Shown here one piece after another: positions 34,050-42,724 of a stretch of DNA of 64,000 nucleotides. The notes below the pieces were generated by a model. The model was not told where the DNA came from and made no database searches. It saw only the letters and a list, made by a program, of their open reading frames with translations. The stretch covers positions 62,001 to 126,000 of the forward strand of contig CAZILL010000003.1 of the NCBI GenBank assembly GCA_964540105.1, read 5' to 3'. How positions within the stretch are numbered: position 1 is the stretch's first letter; every line of letters starts with the position of its first letter. Both the position numbers and the translations under genes were made by a program. Origin of the DNA: DATKJY01 sp964540105 (GTDB lineage Bacteria > Zixibacteria > MSB-5A5 > GN15 > FEB-12).

Positions 34050-35534
34050 ATGCGTACCTGTGTCCTAATAGCCATTGTATTTGCCACTCTTGGGGTTTCG
34101 TCCGCTCAGGCGGGAATGCGAAGTGTCAAACGCTCTCCTTCAGTTGAGAGTTATCGACCGACAGGGGAGACGCGCATCTGGACCTTTGTTTCGCGCGACT
34201 CAACTGTCGGGCACCTGATCTCAACCATAGAAGAGAGCAGAACGATCAACGGACAGAAGGCGGTGGTCATCTCCGAGAAGCTGAAGTATGATTACCGCAA
34301 GATCGGCTCGGAGTTGTCAATCGATGCCAACGGTAAGCATTTCGTGTCACAAGAGGGATACTATCTCGGCGAGCAGGTCATGCTCAGTATGGCGGGGAAG
34401 AAAGAGGAACTTGAGCTCGAGAGAGACGGCGACAAGCTGGTCGGGTTCTTCACGCGAGGAGACGAGAAGATTGATCAGACGCTGGCATGCGGCAGTACTC
34501 GCTTTGCGTGGGATAACTCGTATGTTGATCAGCTGGAGTTGTATTTCACCATGCATGATCTGTCGGTCGGCATGGTGCTTCAGGATTCAGTCTTCGCGGC
34601 CCTTCCGATGGTCACCTCCGCTTTTCGGGCGGAAGTCGTGAACTTTGATCATGTCCGCCTCTACAACGAAAAATTCGACTCCGCCTTTGTCATTCAGATC
34701 ACTCAGCCGCAGAACATGCGCGTGTTCTTCACTCCCGATAAACGTCTGGTGAAGATCGATATGGTAGATGCGAGCACGAAGATATATCTCGACGCTGTCA
34801 CTCGGCCACCGTTCGGCAGCGCGACCGGAAGATCGAAAGCATCCGTCTTATCGTATCTCCCGTCGATCATTACGTCTGCCATGCTTGCCTTCATCGCGAT
34901 CCTGTTCTACGGTTGGCGCGGTTTCAAGTCCAGCCTCTCGGCATGGGCCGCTCTCTTTGGAGCCATAGCCTTCTGGGCGACCCCGTTCACGCTGATTCCG
35001 CTACAGATGTGGCTGGTCAAGTCGTGGCTGGTGCCGCAGTTCAATGCCGGAGGGTCGCTCTATCTGCTCAGTCTTGTTCCAAGCCTCGCCGCGGGATTAA
35101 TTCAGGAGCTGCTCAAGTTCTCCGCGGTCGGTTTTGTTGCTCGCTTGCGACCGGTGAAATCATTTCAATGGGTAAGTTTCGGCGCCTTCACGGGAGCAAG
35201 CTTCGGATTCTTCGAGGCATGTTATCTGGCCGGCACCAGTCCTGTCCAACCCCTCGTTTCGCTGGATCTTCTCGGGCGGGCATCCTTCATGCTTTTCCAC
35301 GCGTCATCAGGACTTCTTCTCGGACTGTCGCTCAAAAGGGGCAGAAACCCCATGATCGTCATACTCGCAGGGACAATCGTAACGAACGCGCTCTTTCGGT
35401 ATCTTCCGGTATTTGTCCAGCAGAAGGCCGCGCCGGTAACAGCCGTGTACTTAGTGATCTGTTTGCTCGCGACCCTGAGCGTTCTTGCAACGCTTGTTGT
35501 GGGGAAGAGACACGCGGCGCGATTCAGTTCGTGA
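34050..35534 (+). CDS. Exported domain fused to a PrsW-like intramembrane protease domain
   Basis: 494 residues from ATG 34050, where a signal peptide starts (MRTCVLIAIVFATLGVSSAQA). No clear ribosome site is present; GTG 33984 is an alternative. The first 260 residues are an exported beta-rich domain without recognised family. From about residue 268 there are roughly seven to eight membrane helices containing LIQELLKF, then SFGFFEACYL, then FHASSGLLLG. The spacing matches the three motifs of PrsW/Abi-like glutamic intramembrane proteases (EExxK, FxxxE, HxxxD/S), although the first Glu of EE is Gln here. It may process membrane proteins or be an inactive relative. Follows the methyltransferase on the same strand. 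Confidence 0.6.
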   Translation: MRTCVLIAIVFATLGVSSAQAGMRSVKRSPSVESYRPTGETRIWTFVSRDSTVGHLISTIEESRTINGQKAVVISEKLKYDYRKIGSELSIDANGKHFVSQEGYYLGEQVMLSMAGKKEELELERDGDKLVGFFTRGDEKIDQTLACGSTRFAWDNSYVDQLELYFTMHDLSVGMVLQDSVFAALPMVTSAFRAEVVNFDHVRLYNEKFDSAFVIQITQPQNMRVFFTPDKRLVKIDMVDASTKIYLDAVTRPPFGSATGRSKASVLSYLPSIITSAMLAFIAILFYGWRGFKSSLSAWAALFGAIAFWATPFTLIPLQMWLVKSWLVPQFNAGGSLYLLSLVPSLAAGLIQELLKFSAVGFVARLRPVKSFQWVSFGAFTGASFGFFEACYLAGTSPVQPLVSLDLLGRASFMLFHASSGLLLGLSLKRGRNPMIVILAGTIVTNALFRYLPVFVQQKAAPVTAVYLVICLLATLSVLATLVVGKRHAARFSS

Positions 35535-35667
35535 TCTCGCCCCCGGCAAATCAAATGGCTTTAGTCTTGACACTTATCCGCGCGCTGAACTACTTTTATC
35601 AGTGTTTTCCGGCGGCAGGAGGCTGTTTCGGAACGAAGGAGATGGTAACAGAGGCGGCGGTATCATA

Positions 35668-36639
35668 ATGTCGGAACGAGTGATCTATGCGGGGGTAGAT
35701 ATCGGGGGAACAAGTATCAAGTGTGGACTTGTTGACGACAAAGGAAAGATCCTGCACAAGGAACAGCGCCCAACGATGGTCGAGAAGGGGGCTGAGCCGC
35801 TCATGCACCTCGTGACGAACGTATCCGAACGACTTCTTTACCAGGCCTCGGAAGAAGACTATCATGTGCGGTGGCTGGGTGTCGGTACCCCTGGAGCGGT
35901 TGACAGTCGGTCGGGAAAAGTGATCAGCGTGAGCCCGAATATCGCGGGCTGGCAGGGGATGGAGATCGGGCGTATCCTCAAGGATCGATTGAATATTCCA
36001 GTGCTTGTAGACAACGACGTCAACGCGATGGCCCTAGGAGAGTTCCGATTCGGGGCCGGTATCGGCTATAAGTCTGCGATCTGTGTCGCCATCGGCACCG
36101 GCGTTGGAGGGGCAGTGATTCTTGAAGGGAAGCTCTGGCGGGGGGCGAACTTCACAGCCGGGGAGCTTGGGCATATGACGATCAACACGAGCGGTCCCCG
36201 CTGTCGATGTGGCAACATTGGATGCATTGAAACGTATTGCTCTTCAGAATCGATGATTGAAAGAGCTAAGGGTATGTTGGGGAATACGTTGACTCCTATA
36301 TTTGAAGATGTTCTCGAGGGGTCGCTGACGAACCTGAACATCAAGAAGCTCTTCACCGCCGCAAAAAGGGGAGATGAGATTGCTTCAGCCGTGATTACCG
36401 AAACAGCCGAGCTTCTGGGGGCGGGACTGGCGGGAGTAGTGAATCTTTTTAACCCTGAGATCGTAATAATCGGTGGCGGCGTGGCCGATGGCGGCGGTGG
36501 ATTCGTCGAGGCCGTTTCGGCGGCAATAAGGAAGCGAGCGTTCAGCACGGCCGTAGAGTCGCTAAGGGTGGCAAAGGCTACGCTCGGAAACGACGCCGGC
36601 TTTATTGGCGCCAGTATACTCGGCGACGTAGTCAGTTAG
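35668..36639 (+). CDS. ROK family sugar kinase (glucokinase-like)
   Basis: 323 residues from ATG 35668, where the family N-terminus begins (IYAGVDIGGTSIKCGLVD, phosphate 1 ATP motif). GVGTPGAVDSRSG, the catalytic Asp in VDNDVNAMALGE, the ATP motif AIGTGVGGAVI, and the ROK zinc site (GELGHM with CRCGNIGCIE) are all present. It phosphorylates glucose or another hexose with ATP. There is no N-terminal DNA-binding domain, so it is a kinase and not a NagC-type repressor. A frame start at 35485 would overlap the previous gene and is not supported. Followed by a small membrane protein gene after 15 bases. Confidence 0.9.
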   Translation: MSERVIYAGVDIGGTSIKCGLVDDKGKILHKEQRPTMVEKGAEPLMHLVTNVSERLLYQASEEDYHVRWLGVGTPGAVDSRSGKVISVSPNIAGWQGMEIGRILKDRLNIPVLVDNDVNAMALGEFRFGAGIGYKSAICVAIGTGVGGAVILEGKLWRGANFTAGELGHMTINTSGPRCRCGNIGCIETYCSSESMIERAKGMLGNTLTPIFEDVLEGSLTNLNIKKLFTAAKRGDEIASAVITETAELLGAGLAGVVNLFNPEIVIIGGGVADGGGGFVEAVSAAIRKRAFSTAVESLRVAKATLGNDAGFIGASILGDVVS

Positions 36640-36654
36640 GAGAAGGAAGAGGCA

Positions 36655-37029
36655 ATGCCCAAAATTGAACAGACAAGCACGCTGATCTTTTCAGCTGTCA
36701 AGTGGCATGGATACGTGATCGCCGGTGTGTTCCTGGTGTATGGAGGGATTAAGATCGTACTGTCGTTTCTTGACCGAACCTTCACTGACATCGGGCAATC
36801 GTTTGTGTTTCTACTCGTAGGTTTGTTGCTGATCTCTATCGTCATAGCGTATCGAAGTGGGAAGTTGTGGGGATGGTACGGCCTGGTGACGGTCAACTCG
36901 GCCGTGATACTGCTTTCGCTCTTCGGGCTTGGGCATATCGAGAGTATTGTCTTGCTTGCTATTTCACTGCTGGCGCTCACTGCGCTCATGTCGCCTGCCA
37001 TCAAGAGCAGCGTCTTCAATACTCCTTAG
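36655..37029 (+). CDS. Small four-helix membrane protein, unknown function
   Basis: 124 residues with a good ribosome site (AGGAGAAGGAAGAGG before ATG 36655). Four hydrophobic segments are visible (YVIAGVFLVYGGIKIVLSF, SFVFLLVGLLLISIVIAY, LVTVNSAVILLSLFGLG, ESIVLLAISLLALTALM). No catalytic or metal motif is seen. It is probably co-transcribed with the ROK kinase 15 bases upstream, but a joint role cannot be proposed. I do not recognise the family. Confidence 0.75.
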   Translation: MPKIEQTSTLIFSAVKWHGYVIAGVFLVYGGIKIVLSFLDRTFTDIGQSFVFLLVGLLLISIVIAYRSGKLWGWYGLVTVNSAVILLSLFGLGHIESIVLLAISLLALTALMSPAIKSSVFNTP

Positions 37030-37036
37030 AAAACCG

Positions 37037-37064
37037 TTGACTTCACTGCGAAACCGACTACCTT
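37037..37064 (+). promoter_or_regulatory. Candidate promoter for tRNA-Phe
   Basis: TTGACT (37037-37042), a 16-base spacer and TACCTT (37059-37064), 27 bases before the tRNA 5' end. The -35 box is strong, the -10 box weak. Confidence 0.4.
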
Positions 37065-37090
37065 GGCGTTTCTTCGAGTGCTGAGCACAT

Positions 37091-37163
<73 letters not shown>

Positions 37164-37244
37164 TTTTTGGACTTCCGACAGCGCGAGACGCACGCTTCAA
37201 GAATTTGTCATTAGGGGTAGAGACTCTCCGAAATTCCAGTGGGC

Positions 37245-37685
37245 TCAGCTGTTGTTCTGAACAACAGGAGTAGCGCACGTGCCACAACCGCCGCACGCCT
37301 TGATTTCGTTTGTCAGCATATCAACTCTGACTTCTGCCAGCAGTTGTGTTCCGGCTGGGGATCCGATAATGGAATCGATTGCGCAGGGGCTATCGACTGT
37401 ACCTGTGTCGGTTCCAACAAGTGTCCTCAGTCCCATCTGTAGAGCCAAGAGGTGCTTCACTGAAAGAAACTCCCAGGTCGTGCTTTGCAGCTTGATCGCC
37501 TGAAGCATCTGATCTGGAGTTGTGGCGAGGACTTCGAGAGCCGGGCGTTGATCTACCCAGCGACGCAAGAGTGACGGGTTTCCGACCGCCGCTCCACAGG
37601 TTCTCTTGGTCAGCGAGTAATGAACAACCCGTTCGGTGTTGTCGAGGGTGATGCTGAGGATTTCAGTTACATCATTGCACGGCAT
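37245..37685 (-). CDS. Small cysteine-containing protein, possibly IscU/NifU-like
   Basis: 146 residues. The N-terminal part (VTEILSITLDNTERVVHYSL, then TKRTCGAAVGNPSLLRRWV) recalls the first half of IscU/NifU iron-sulfur scaffolds, with a Cys at position 30. The C-terminus has a cysteine cluster, CGGCGTC (C130, C133, C136), and further cysteines at 3 and 101. These could hold a metal or iron-sulfur centre. No clear Shine-Dalgarno sequence is visible. The gene stands alone between tRNA-Phe and hrcA. The family assignment is tentative; a conserved hypothetical protein is the safe reading. Confidence 0.6.
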   Translation of the reverse strand: MPCNDVTEILSITLDNTERVVHYSLTKRTCGAAVGNPSLLRRWVDQRPALEVLATTPDQMLQAIKLQSTTWEFLSVKHLLALQMGLRTLVGTDTGTVDSPCAIDSIIGSPAGTQLLAEVRVDMLTNEIKACGGCGTCATPVVQNNS

Positions 37686-37798
37686 AACACACGATAGCAG
37701 TGATCAACGATTGAAGTCAAGGGGAGTTATGCCGCTATACCGCAGAGCCAACGACGACAATCTGACCGTTTTTTGATAGTGGCGTGAACCAATTGGGC

Positions 37799-37826
37799 TT
37801 GACTTTTGTCTTAAACAATGTAGATT
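37799..37826 (+). promoter_or_regulatory. Candidate promoter of the hrcA heat-shock operon
   Basis: TTGACT (37799-37804), a 16-base spacer and TAGATT (37821-37826), 57 bases before hrcA. No CIRCE inverted repeat (GCACTC-N9-GAGTGC type) was found near it. A 10-pair hairpin lies at 37845-37869 in the leader just before the ribosome site. Confidence 0.45.
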
Positions 37827-37882
37827 GTACGCGATACTGCCAAGATGGTCTGCCGGAATGGCAGGTCATTGAAAGGTGATAT

Positions 37883-38923
37883 ATGGCCGCATTTGAGAAC
37901 TTGACGGACAGAGAGAAACAGATTCTGACGAATCTTATCAACTACTATATCGCGTCGGCGGATCCTGTTGGTTCGCGCGCGATAGCGAACAAGTTCGGGA
38001 TGGGGCTTTCTTCGGCGACGATCCGAAACACACTTCAGGACCTCGAGGAGCTCGGGCTGGTGGAGCAGCCGCATACCTCGGCGGGGAGAATTCCGACTGA
38101 CCTCGGCTATCGCGTATACGTGGATTACTTGTTAAAGCCTGAGAAGCTCACGAGCGCCGAAGAGAAGACGATCAGAACGGCGATCCTCAAAGAGGGACGC
38201 ACGATTAATGAGATACTCGGACAGACTGCCAAGTTGCTTGGTGATATCACCAAGCAGCTCGGAATAACCACAGCTCCCCGTTTCGAAGCAGGGACCCTGT
38301 CGAGCATCAAGTTGATTCCGGTTTCGGAGAATAGAATCATGGTTGTGGTCGTCGTGAAGTCGGGGCTCGCGCGCTCAGTGATTTTGGAAGTCGAGGCCTC
38401 GGTTTCAGAGGGATCACTCCTGGAAGTTGAAGCGATTCTCAACGAACGTCTGGCGGGACTTAGCCTGGCGGCCATACGCGACAGCATTTCGGAGCGAATG
38501 GCGGGCGTGACTGGTAGTGGGCGATTGATCAACCTGATTGTCGACTCAAAAGAGCGGATCTGGACTGATGATCGTGGTGAGGAGTTGCGAATCGCCGGAA
38601 CAGACCGCTTAGTGTCTATTCCCGAGTTCTCGGACCGCGAACGTCTGTCCCGGTTTATCAAGATGCTGGAAGAAGGGAAAGTGCTCTCCGAGTTTCTGAC
38701 TCAGGCACACGAAGAAGGGCTATACATTACAATCGGACGGGAGAACCGAATTCAGGAGATCATCAATTGCTCGGTCGTGACATCCACGTACCGAGTCGGG
38801 AATATCACCGGTACGATCGGTATTATCGGGCCGACGCGGATGCCATACAGCAAGCTTGTGTCGGTCGTGGAATATACGGCTCGGTCAATTTCAGAAGTAC
38901 TATCGGGGATGGAATATCAATAA
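37883..38923 (+). CDS. hrcA: Heat-inducible transcription repressor HrcA
   Basis: 346 residues. The N-terminal winged helix is plain: LTDREKQILTNLINYYI, DPVGSRAIANKFG, SSATIRNTLQDLEELGLVEQPHTSAGRIPTDLGYR (split here across helices and wing). The C-terminal GAF-like domain includes FEAGTLSSIKLIPV and IIGPTRMPYSKLVSVVEY near the end. HrcA normally represses the chaperone genes by binding CIRCE elements with GroEL as co-effector. It heads hrcA-grpE-dnaK-dnaJ-prmA-rsmE. AAAGGTGA precedes ATG 37883. I found no CIRCE element upstream, so the usual autoregulation is not evident here. Confidence 0.95.
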   Translation: MAAFENLTDREKQILTNLINYYIASADPVGSRAIANKFGMGLSSATIRNTLQDLEELGLVEQPHTSAGRIPTDLGYRVYVDYLLKPEKLTSAEEKTIRTAILKEGRTINEILGQTAKLLGDITKQLGITTAPRFEAGTLSSIKLIPVSENRIMVVVVVKSGLARSVILEVEASVSEGSLLEVEAILNERLAGLSLAAIRDSISERMAGVTGSGRLINLIVDSKERIWTDDRGEELRIAGTDRLVSIPEFSDRERLSRFIKMLEEGKVLSEFLTQAHEEGLYITIGRENRIQEIINCSVVTSTYRVGNITGTIGIIGPTRMPYSKLVSVVEYTARSISEVLSGMEYQ

Positions 38924-38934
38924 GGCAGGGTCTA

Positions 38935-39567
38935 ATGGATGACAATAAGGACAGAATCGAACTCGAAACGGAAGAACCAGTTCACACAGGAAGCGCCTCG
39001 TCTGCTTCCGCACAGGTAGATGTCGAGCTTGAGAAGGATGAAGACTTCTCATCAGACGCGACTGAAGAGACGGAAGCTGCAGGCGAAGGGGACGAGGACT
39101 CGCTCCGTAGTCGCATCGCTGAGCTTGAGGACCGATTGCTTCGATCGGCCGCTGAGTTTGACAATTACCGCAAGCGGGCAATGCGCCAGAACGAAGAACT
39201 CTTAAAGGCGGGGAACGACCGGTTGATCGTAGAGATACTGGATGTCGTTGATAATTTCGACCGAGCGCTGCAGCATGCCGCGACTGACGCCGACCCGGGC
39301 GCGCTTCAGAAGGGAATGGCGCTGATTCACAATCAGTTGACCAGCTTGCTTGGGCGCTATGAGGTTACGCCGATTGTCGCCGTGGGACTACCCTTTGACC
39401 CGGCCATGCATGAAGCGGTCATGCAAGTGGATTCAGATGTTCACGCCGAAGGCTGCGTGGCAACCGAACTGAGTAAGGGATATCGACAAGGAATGCGAGT
39501 GATCAGACATAGTAAGGTCAGTGTGAGTCGAGGAAAGAAACGCGACACTGACGAAAGCAAGACATAG
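38935..39567 (+). CDS. grpE: Nucleotide exchange factor GrpE
   Basis: 210 residues from ATG 38935, 11 bases after hrcA, with AGGCAGGG upstream. An acidic, low-complexity N-terminus (about residues 1-55) leads into the long coiled coil with LEDRLLRSAAEFDNYRKRA, the GrpE signature. The C-terminal beta domain has GLPFDPAMHEAVMQV and ELSKGYRQGMRVIRHSKV. It speeds ADP release from DnaK. A frame beginning at 38767 lies inside hrcA and is a false extension. Confidence 0.95.
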   Translation: MDDNKDRIELETEEPVHTGSASSASAQVDVELEKDEDFSSDATEETEAAGEGDEDSLRSRIAELEDRLLRSAAEFDNYRKRAMRQNEELLKAGNDRLIVEILDVVDNFDRALQHAATDADPGALQKGMALIHNQLTSLLGRYEVTPIVAVGLPFDPAMHEAVMQVDSDVHAEGCVATELSKGYRQGMRVIRHSKVSVSRGKKRDTDESKT

Positions 39568-39585
39568 GTATCAAAGGAGCAGGAT

Positions 39586-41544
39586 ATGGGAAAAATCATA
39601 GGCATTGATCTGGGCACGACGAATTCGTGTGTGGCGGTCCTTGAAGGGAAGGACCCGGTTGTCATTTCCAATCTGGAAGGGGCCCGCACGACCCCGTCAG
39701 TAGTCGCTTTCACGAAGGACGGTGAGCGGGTTGTCGGGGCTGCGGCAAAACGGCAGGCAGTGACCAACTCGGAAAACACGATCTTCTCGATCAAGCGGTT
39801 TATGGGTCGTCACCACAGTGAAGTGAGCACTGAGGAGAAGATTGTCCCGTACAAGATAGGCGAGGATAGTTATGGCAACGTGCTGGTCGATGTGCAGGGG
39901 AAGAAACTGACGCCGCCGGAAGTGTCGGCGATGATTCTTCAATATCTCAAGAAGGCTGCGGAAAACTATCTCGGTCAGGAAGTGACTCAGGCGGTGATCA
40001 CTGTGCCGGCGTATTTTAATGACTCGCAACGGCAGGCGACCAAGGACGCGGGGAAGATCGCGGGTCTTGAGGTCCTGCGCATTATCAACGAACCGACGGC
40101 GGCGTCGTTGGCGTACGGGCTGGACAAGAAGAAGAATGAGAAGATAGCGGTGTATGATCTGGGAGGGGGCACGTTTGACATCTCGATTCTCGAGATTGGC
40201 GAGGGTGTGTTTGAAGTTCGCTCGACGAATGGGGACACACACTTAGGCGGTGACGATTTCGACCAGACGATCATCGACTGGATGGCGGACGAATTTCGCA
40301 AATCCCAGGGGATCGACCTCCGCAAGGACAGGATGGCGCTGCAGAGACTGAAAGAAGCCGCCGAGAAGGCGAAGATCGAGTTGTCGACCACGATGCAGTC
40401 GAATATCAACCTGCCCTTCATTACCGCCGATCAGGCGGGACCGAAGCATCTTGATCTTACGTTGACAAGGGCTAAGCTCGAACAGCTGACGGACAGCCTT
40501 GTTCAGCGGACCGTCGGACCGTGCCGCTCAGCTATTGCTGACGCCAAGCTGACGTTCAAGGACATTGACGAAGTGGTTCTGGTTGGGGGGATGACGAGGA
40601 TGCCGAGGATCATCGAAATCGTCCGCGAGCTCTTCGGACGCGAACCCCACAAGGGGGTTAACCCGGATGAGGTCGTAGCTATCGGGGCGGCGATTCAGGG
40701 GGGTGTTCTCTCCGGCGACATGAAAGATATCGTCCTGCTCGACGTGACACCGTTGTCGCTCGGGATTGAGACCCTCGGCGGCGTGATGACCCCGCTTATC
40801 GAGCGCAACACGACGATCCCGACCAAGAAGTCGCAGATATTTTCGACCGCTGCGGACAATCAGACCGCAGTCTCGATCCATGTGCTTCAGGGGGAAAGGA
40901 AGATGGCGCTGGACAATCGAACGCTTGGCAAATTCGATCTGGTCGGTCTCCCACCCGCGCCGCGCGGTATGCCTCAGGTTGAGGTGACGTTCAACATCGA
41001 CGCCAACGGCATAGTCCATGTGTCGGCGAAAGATATGGCGACAGGCAAAGAGCAGTCGATCAAGATTGAAGTTTCGTCGGGGTTGTCTGAGAGCGAGATC
41101 GATCGCATGGTGAAAGATGCGGAAAAATTCGCTGACGAAGACAAGCAGAAGGCGGAACTCATTCAGGCTCGCAATGAAGCGGATCAGTTGATCTACAGTG
41201 TGGAGAAAACAGTCAAGGAGCACGGCGACAAAGTCTCTGACACAGAGAGAAAAGGAATCGAGGACGGAATACAGAGTCTGAAGACGGCAATAGCGGGTGA
41301 GTCTCTCTCGGCCATCAAAGAAGCTCAGGAGAAGCTAACGCAAGCCTCGCACAAGCTCGCGGAGGAAATGTACAAGCAGGCACAGCAAGCAGCAGGAAGT
41401 CAGACGGGGCAGGGAAGTGGCCCGGGCGCCGGTCCCAGTGGAGGCCCTTCTGCAGGCCCCAACCCCAGTGGATCGGGCGACGGACCTAAAGGGGATGGCG
41501 CCGTTGATGCTGATTTCGAAGTAGTCGACGAGAACAAGAAGTAA
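39586..41544 (+). CDS. dnaK: Chaperone protein DnaK (Hsp70)
   Basis: 652 residues, full length. ATPase domain with IIGIDLGTTNSCVAV, VYDLGGGTFDISILE and VVLVGGMTRMPRI; substrate-binding domain with LLDVTPLSLGIETLGGV; then the helical lid. The tail is a Gly/Pro/Ser-rich linker (GSGPGAGPSGGPSAGP) ending in an acidic VVDENKK. It binds exposed peptide segments of unfolded proteins with DnaJ and GrpE. AAAGGAG precedes the ATG. It lies 18 bases after grpE. Confidence 0.98.
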   Translation: MGKIIGIDLGTTNSCVAVLEGKDPVVISNLEGARTTPSVVAFTKDGERVVGAAAKRQAVTNSENTIFSIKRFMGRHHSEVSTEEKIVPYKIGEDSYGNVLVDVQGKKLTPPEVSAMILQYLKKAAENYLGQEVTQAVITVPAYFNDSQRQATKDAGKIAGLEVLRIINEPTAASLAYGLDKKKNEKIAVYDLGGGTFDISILEIGEGVFEVRSTNGDTHLGGDDFDQTIIDWMADEFRKSQGIDLRKDRMALQRLKEAAEKAKIELSTTMQSNINLPFITADQAGPKHLDLTLTRAKLEQLTDSLVQRTVGPCRSAIADAKLTFKDIDEVVLVGGMTRMPRIIEIVRELFGREPHKGVNPDEVVAIGAAIQGGVLSGDMKDIVLLDVTPLSLGIETLGGVMTPLIERNTTIPTKKSQIFSTAADNQTAVSIHVLQGERKMALDNRTLGKFDLVGLPPAPRGMPQVEVTFNIDANGIVHVSAKDMATGKEQSIKIEVSSGLSESEIDRMVKDAEKFADEDKQKAELIQARNEADQLIYSVEKTVKEHGDKVSDTERKGIEDGIQSLKTAIAGESLSAIKEAQEKLTQASHKLAEEMYKQAQQAAGSQTGQGSGPGAGPSGGPSAGPNPSGSGDGPKGDGAVDADFEVVDENKK

Positions 41545-41553
41545 CAGGTGTCG

Positions 41554-42723
41554 ATGAGTAAACGCGACTTCTACGATACTCTTGGGGTCGACCGATCCGC
41601 GGATGAGAGCGCTATCAAGTCAGCCTATCGAAAGCAGGCGATGCAATTTCATCCAGACCGCAACCCGGGAAACAAGGAGGCGGAAGAGCGCTTCAAAGAG
41701 GCGACCGAGGCGTATGAGGTTCTGAAAGATCCTCAGAAGCGACAGGCGTACGACCAGTATGGCCACGCCGGTGTTGGCCAGGGGGCCGGTTTCGGAGGGT
41801 ACAGCGGTGGTTTTGGGGGAGCCGAAGGATTCGATCTGAGTGATGCGCTTCGAGCCTTTATGCGTGACTTCGGAGGCGGGTCGATTTTCGAAGACTTTTT
41901 TGACTCCGGTCACGGGGATCGTGGGCGACGAGCTGCGCGTGGCGAAGACCTGCGGGTTCGGATTCGGCTGACTATGGAAGAAATCGCGACCGGCACCGAA
42001 AAGACAATTAAGGTCAATCGTCAAGTCACGTGCGATACCTGCTCAGGCACCGGTATCGCTGCGGGCTCATCCAAGAAAACGTGTCCGCAGTGCAAGGGCG
42101 CCGGGCAGGTGCGTACCCTGACGCGAACTTTCCTCGGAACAGTCCAGCAAGTGTCTACCTGCAATATGTGTCGGGGGAGAGGGGAAGTGATCTCCGACCC
42201 GTGCCGAACCTGTCGCGGTGAAGGCAGGACAAACGGCAGCTCGAAAGTGACAATCAATGTACCCGCTGGCGTGTCAAGCGGCAATTACATGACCATTGAG
42301 AATATGGGGAACAGCGCTCCGCGCAAGGGGGAACCAGGGGACCTGATTGCCGTGTTTGAAGAGGCCGAACATCCTCAATTCACTCGACACGGAGACCATA
42401 TCCTGTACGAACTGCCTATATCATTCACGACTGCGGCTTTGGGGGGGCAGCTGCAGGTGCCGACTCTCAGCGGGGAAGAGGCCCTGACCATTCCGGCCGG
42501 TACGCAATCAGGGAAGGTCCTGAAAATGCGTGGGAAAGGGATGCCGCATCTGCACCACTCGGGCCGCGGTGATCAGCTTGTCCAGATCACAGTCTGGGTT
42601 CCGTCGAAGCTAAGCAGTGAGGATAGGAAGATGCTGGAAACGCTCAGCAAGTCCGATTCGTTTAAGGTCCCGAAAGCGGATCGATCATTCTTCGCAAAGC
42701 TCCGCGAGACGCTGGGCGTCTGA
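41554..42723 (+). CDS. dnaJ: Chaperone protein DnaJ (Hsp40)
   Basis: 389 residues. J domain with FHPDRNPG (HPD motif) and KRDFYDTLGV at the start, a Gly/Phe-rich linker (GAGFGGYSGGFGGAEGF), and four zinc repeats: CDTCSGTG, CPQCKGAG, CNMCRGRG and CRTCRGEG. The C-terminal peptide-binding domains contain GDLIAVFEEAEHPQFTRHG. I chose ATG 41554; the frame opens six bases earlier at GTG 41548, equally close to the AGGTG site, so the exact start is uncertain by two codons. Nine bases separate it from dnaK. Confidence 0.97.
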   Translation: MSKRDFYDTLGVDRSADESAIKSAYRKQAMQFHPDRNPGNKEAEERFKEATEAYEVLKDPQKRQAYDQYGHAGVGQGAGFGGYSGGFGGAEGFDLSDALRAFMRDFGGGSIFEDFFDSGHGDRGRRAARGEDLRVRIRLTMEEIATGTEKTIKVNRQVTCDTCSGTGIAAGSSKKTCPQCKGAGQVRTLTRTFLGTVQQVSTCNMCRGRGEVISDPCRTCRGEGRTNGSSKVTINVPAGVSSGNYMTIENMGNSAPRKGEPGDLIAVFEEAEHPQFTRHGDHILYELPISFTTAALGGQLQVPTLSGEEALTIPAGTQSGKVLKMRGKGMPHLHHSGRGDQLVQITVWVPSKLSSEDRKMLETLSKSDSFKVPKADRSFFAKLRETLGV

Positions 42724-42724
42724 C

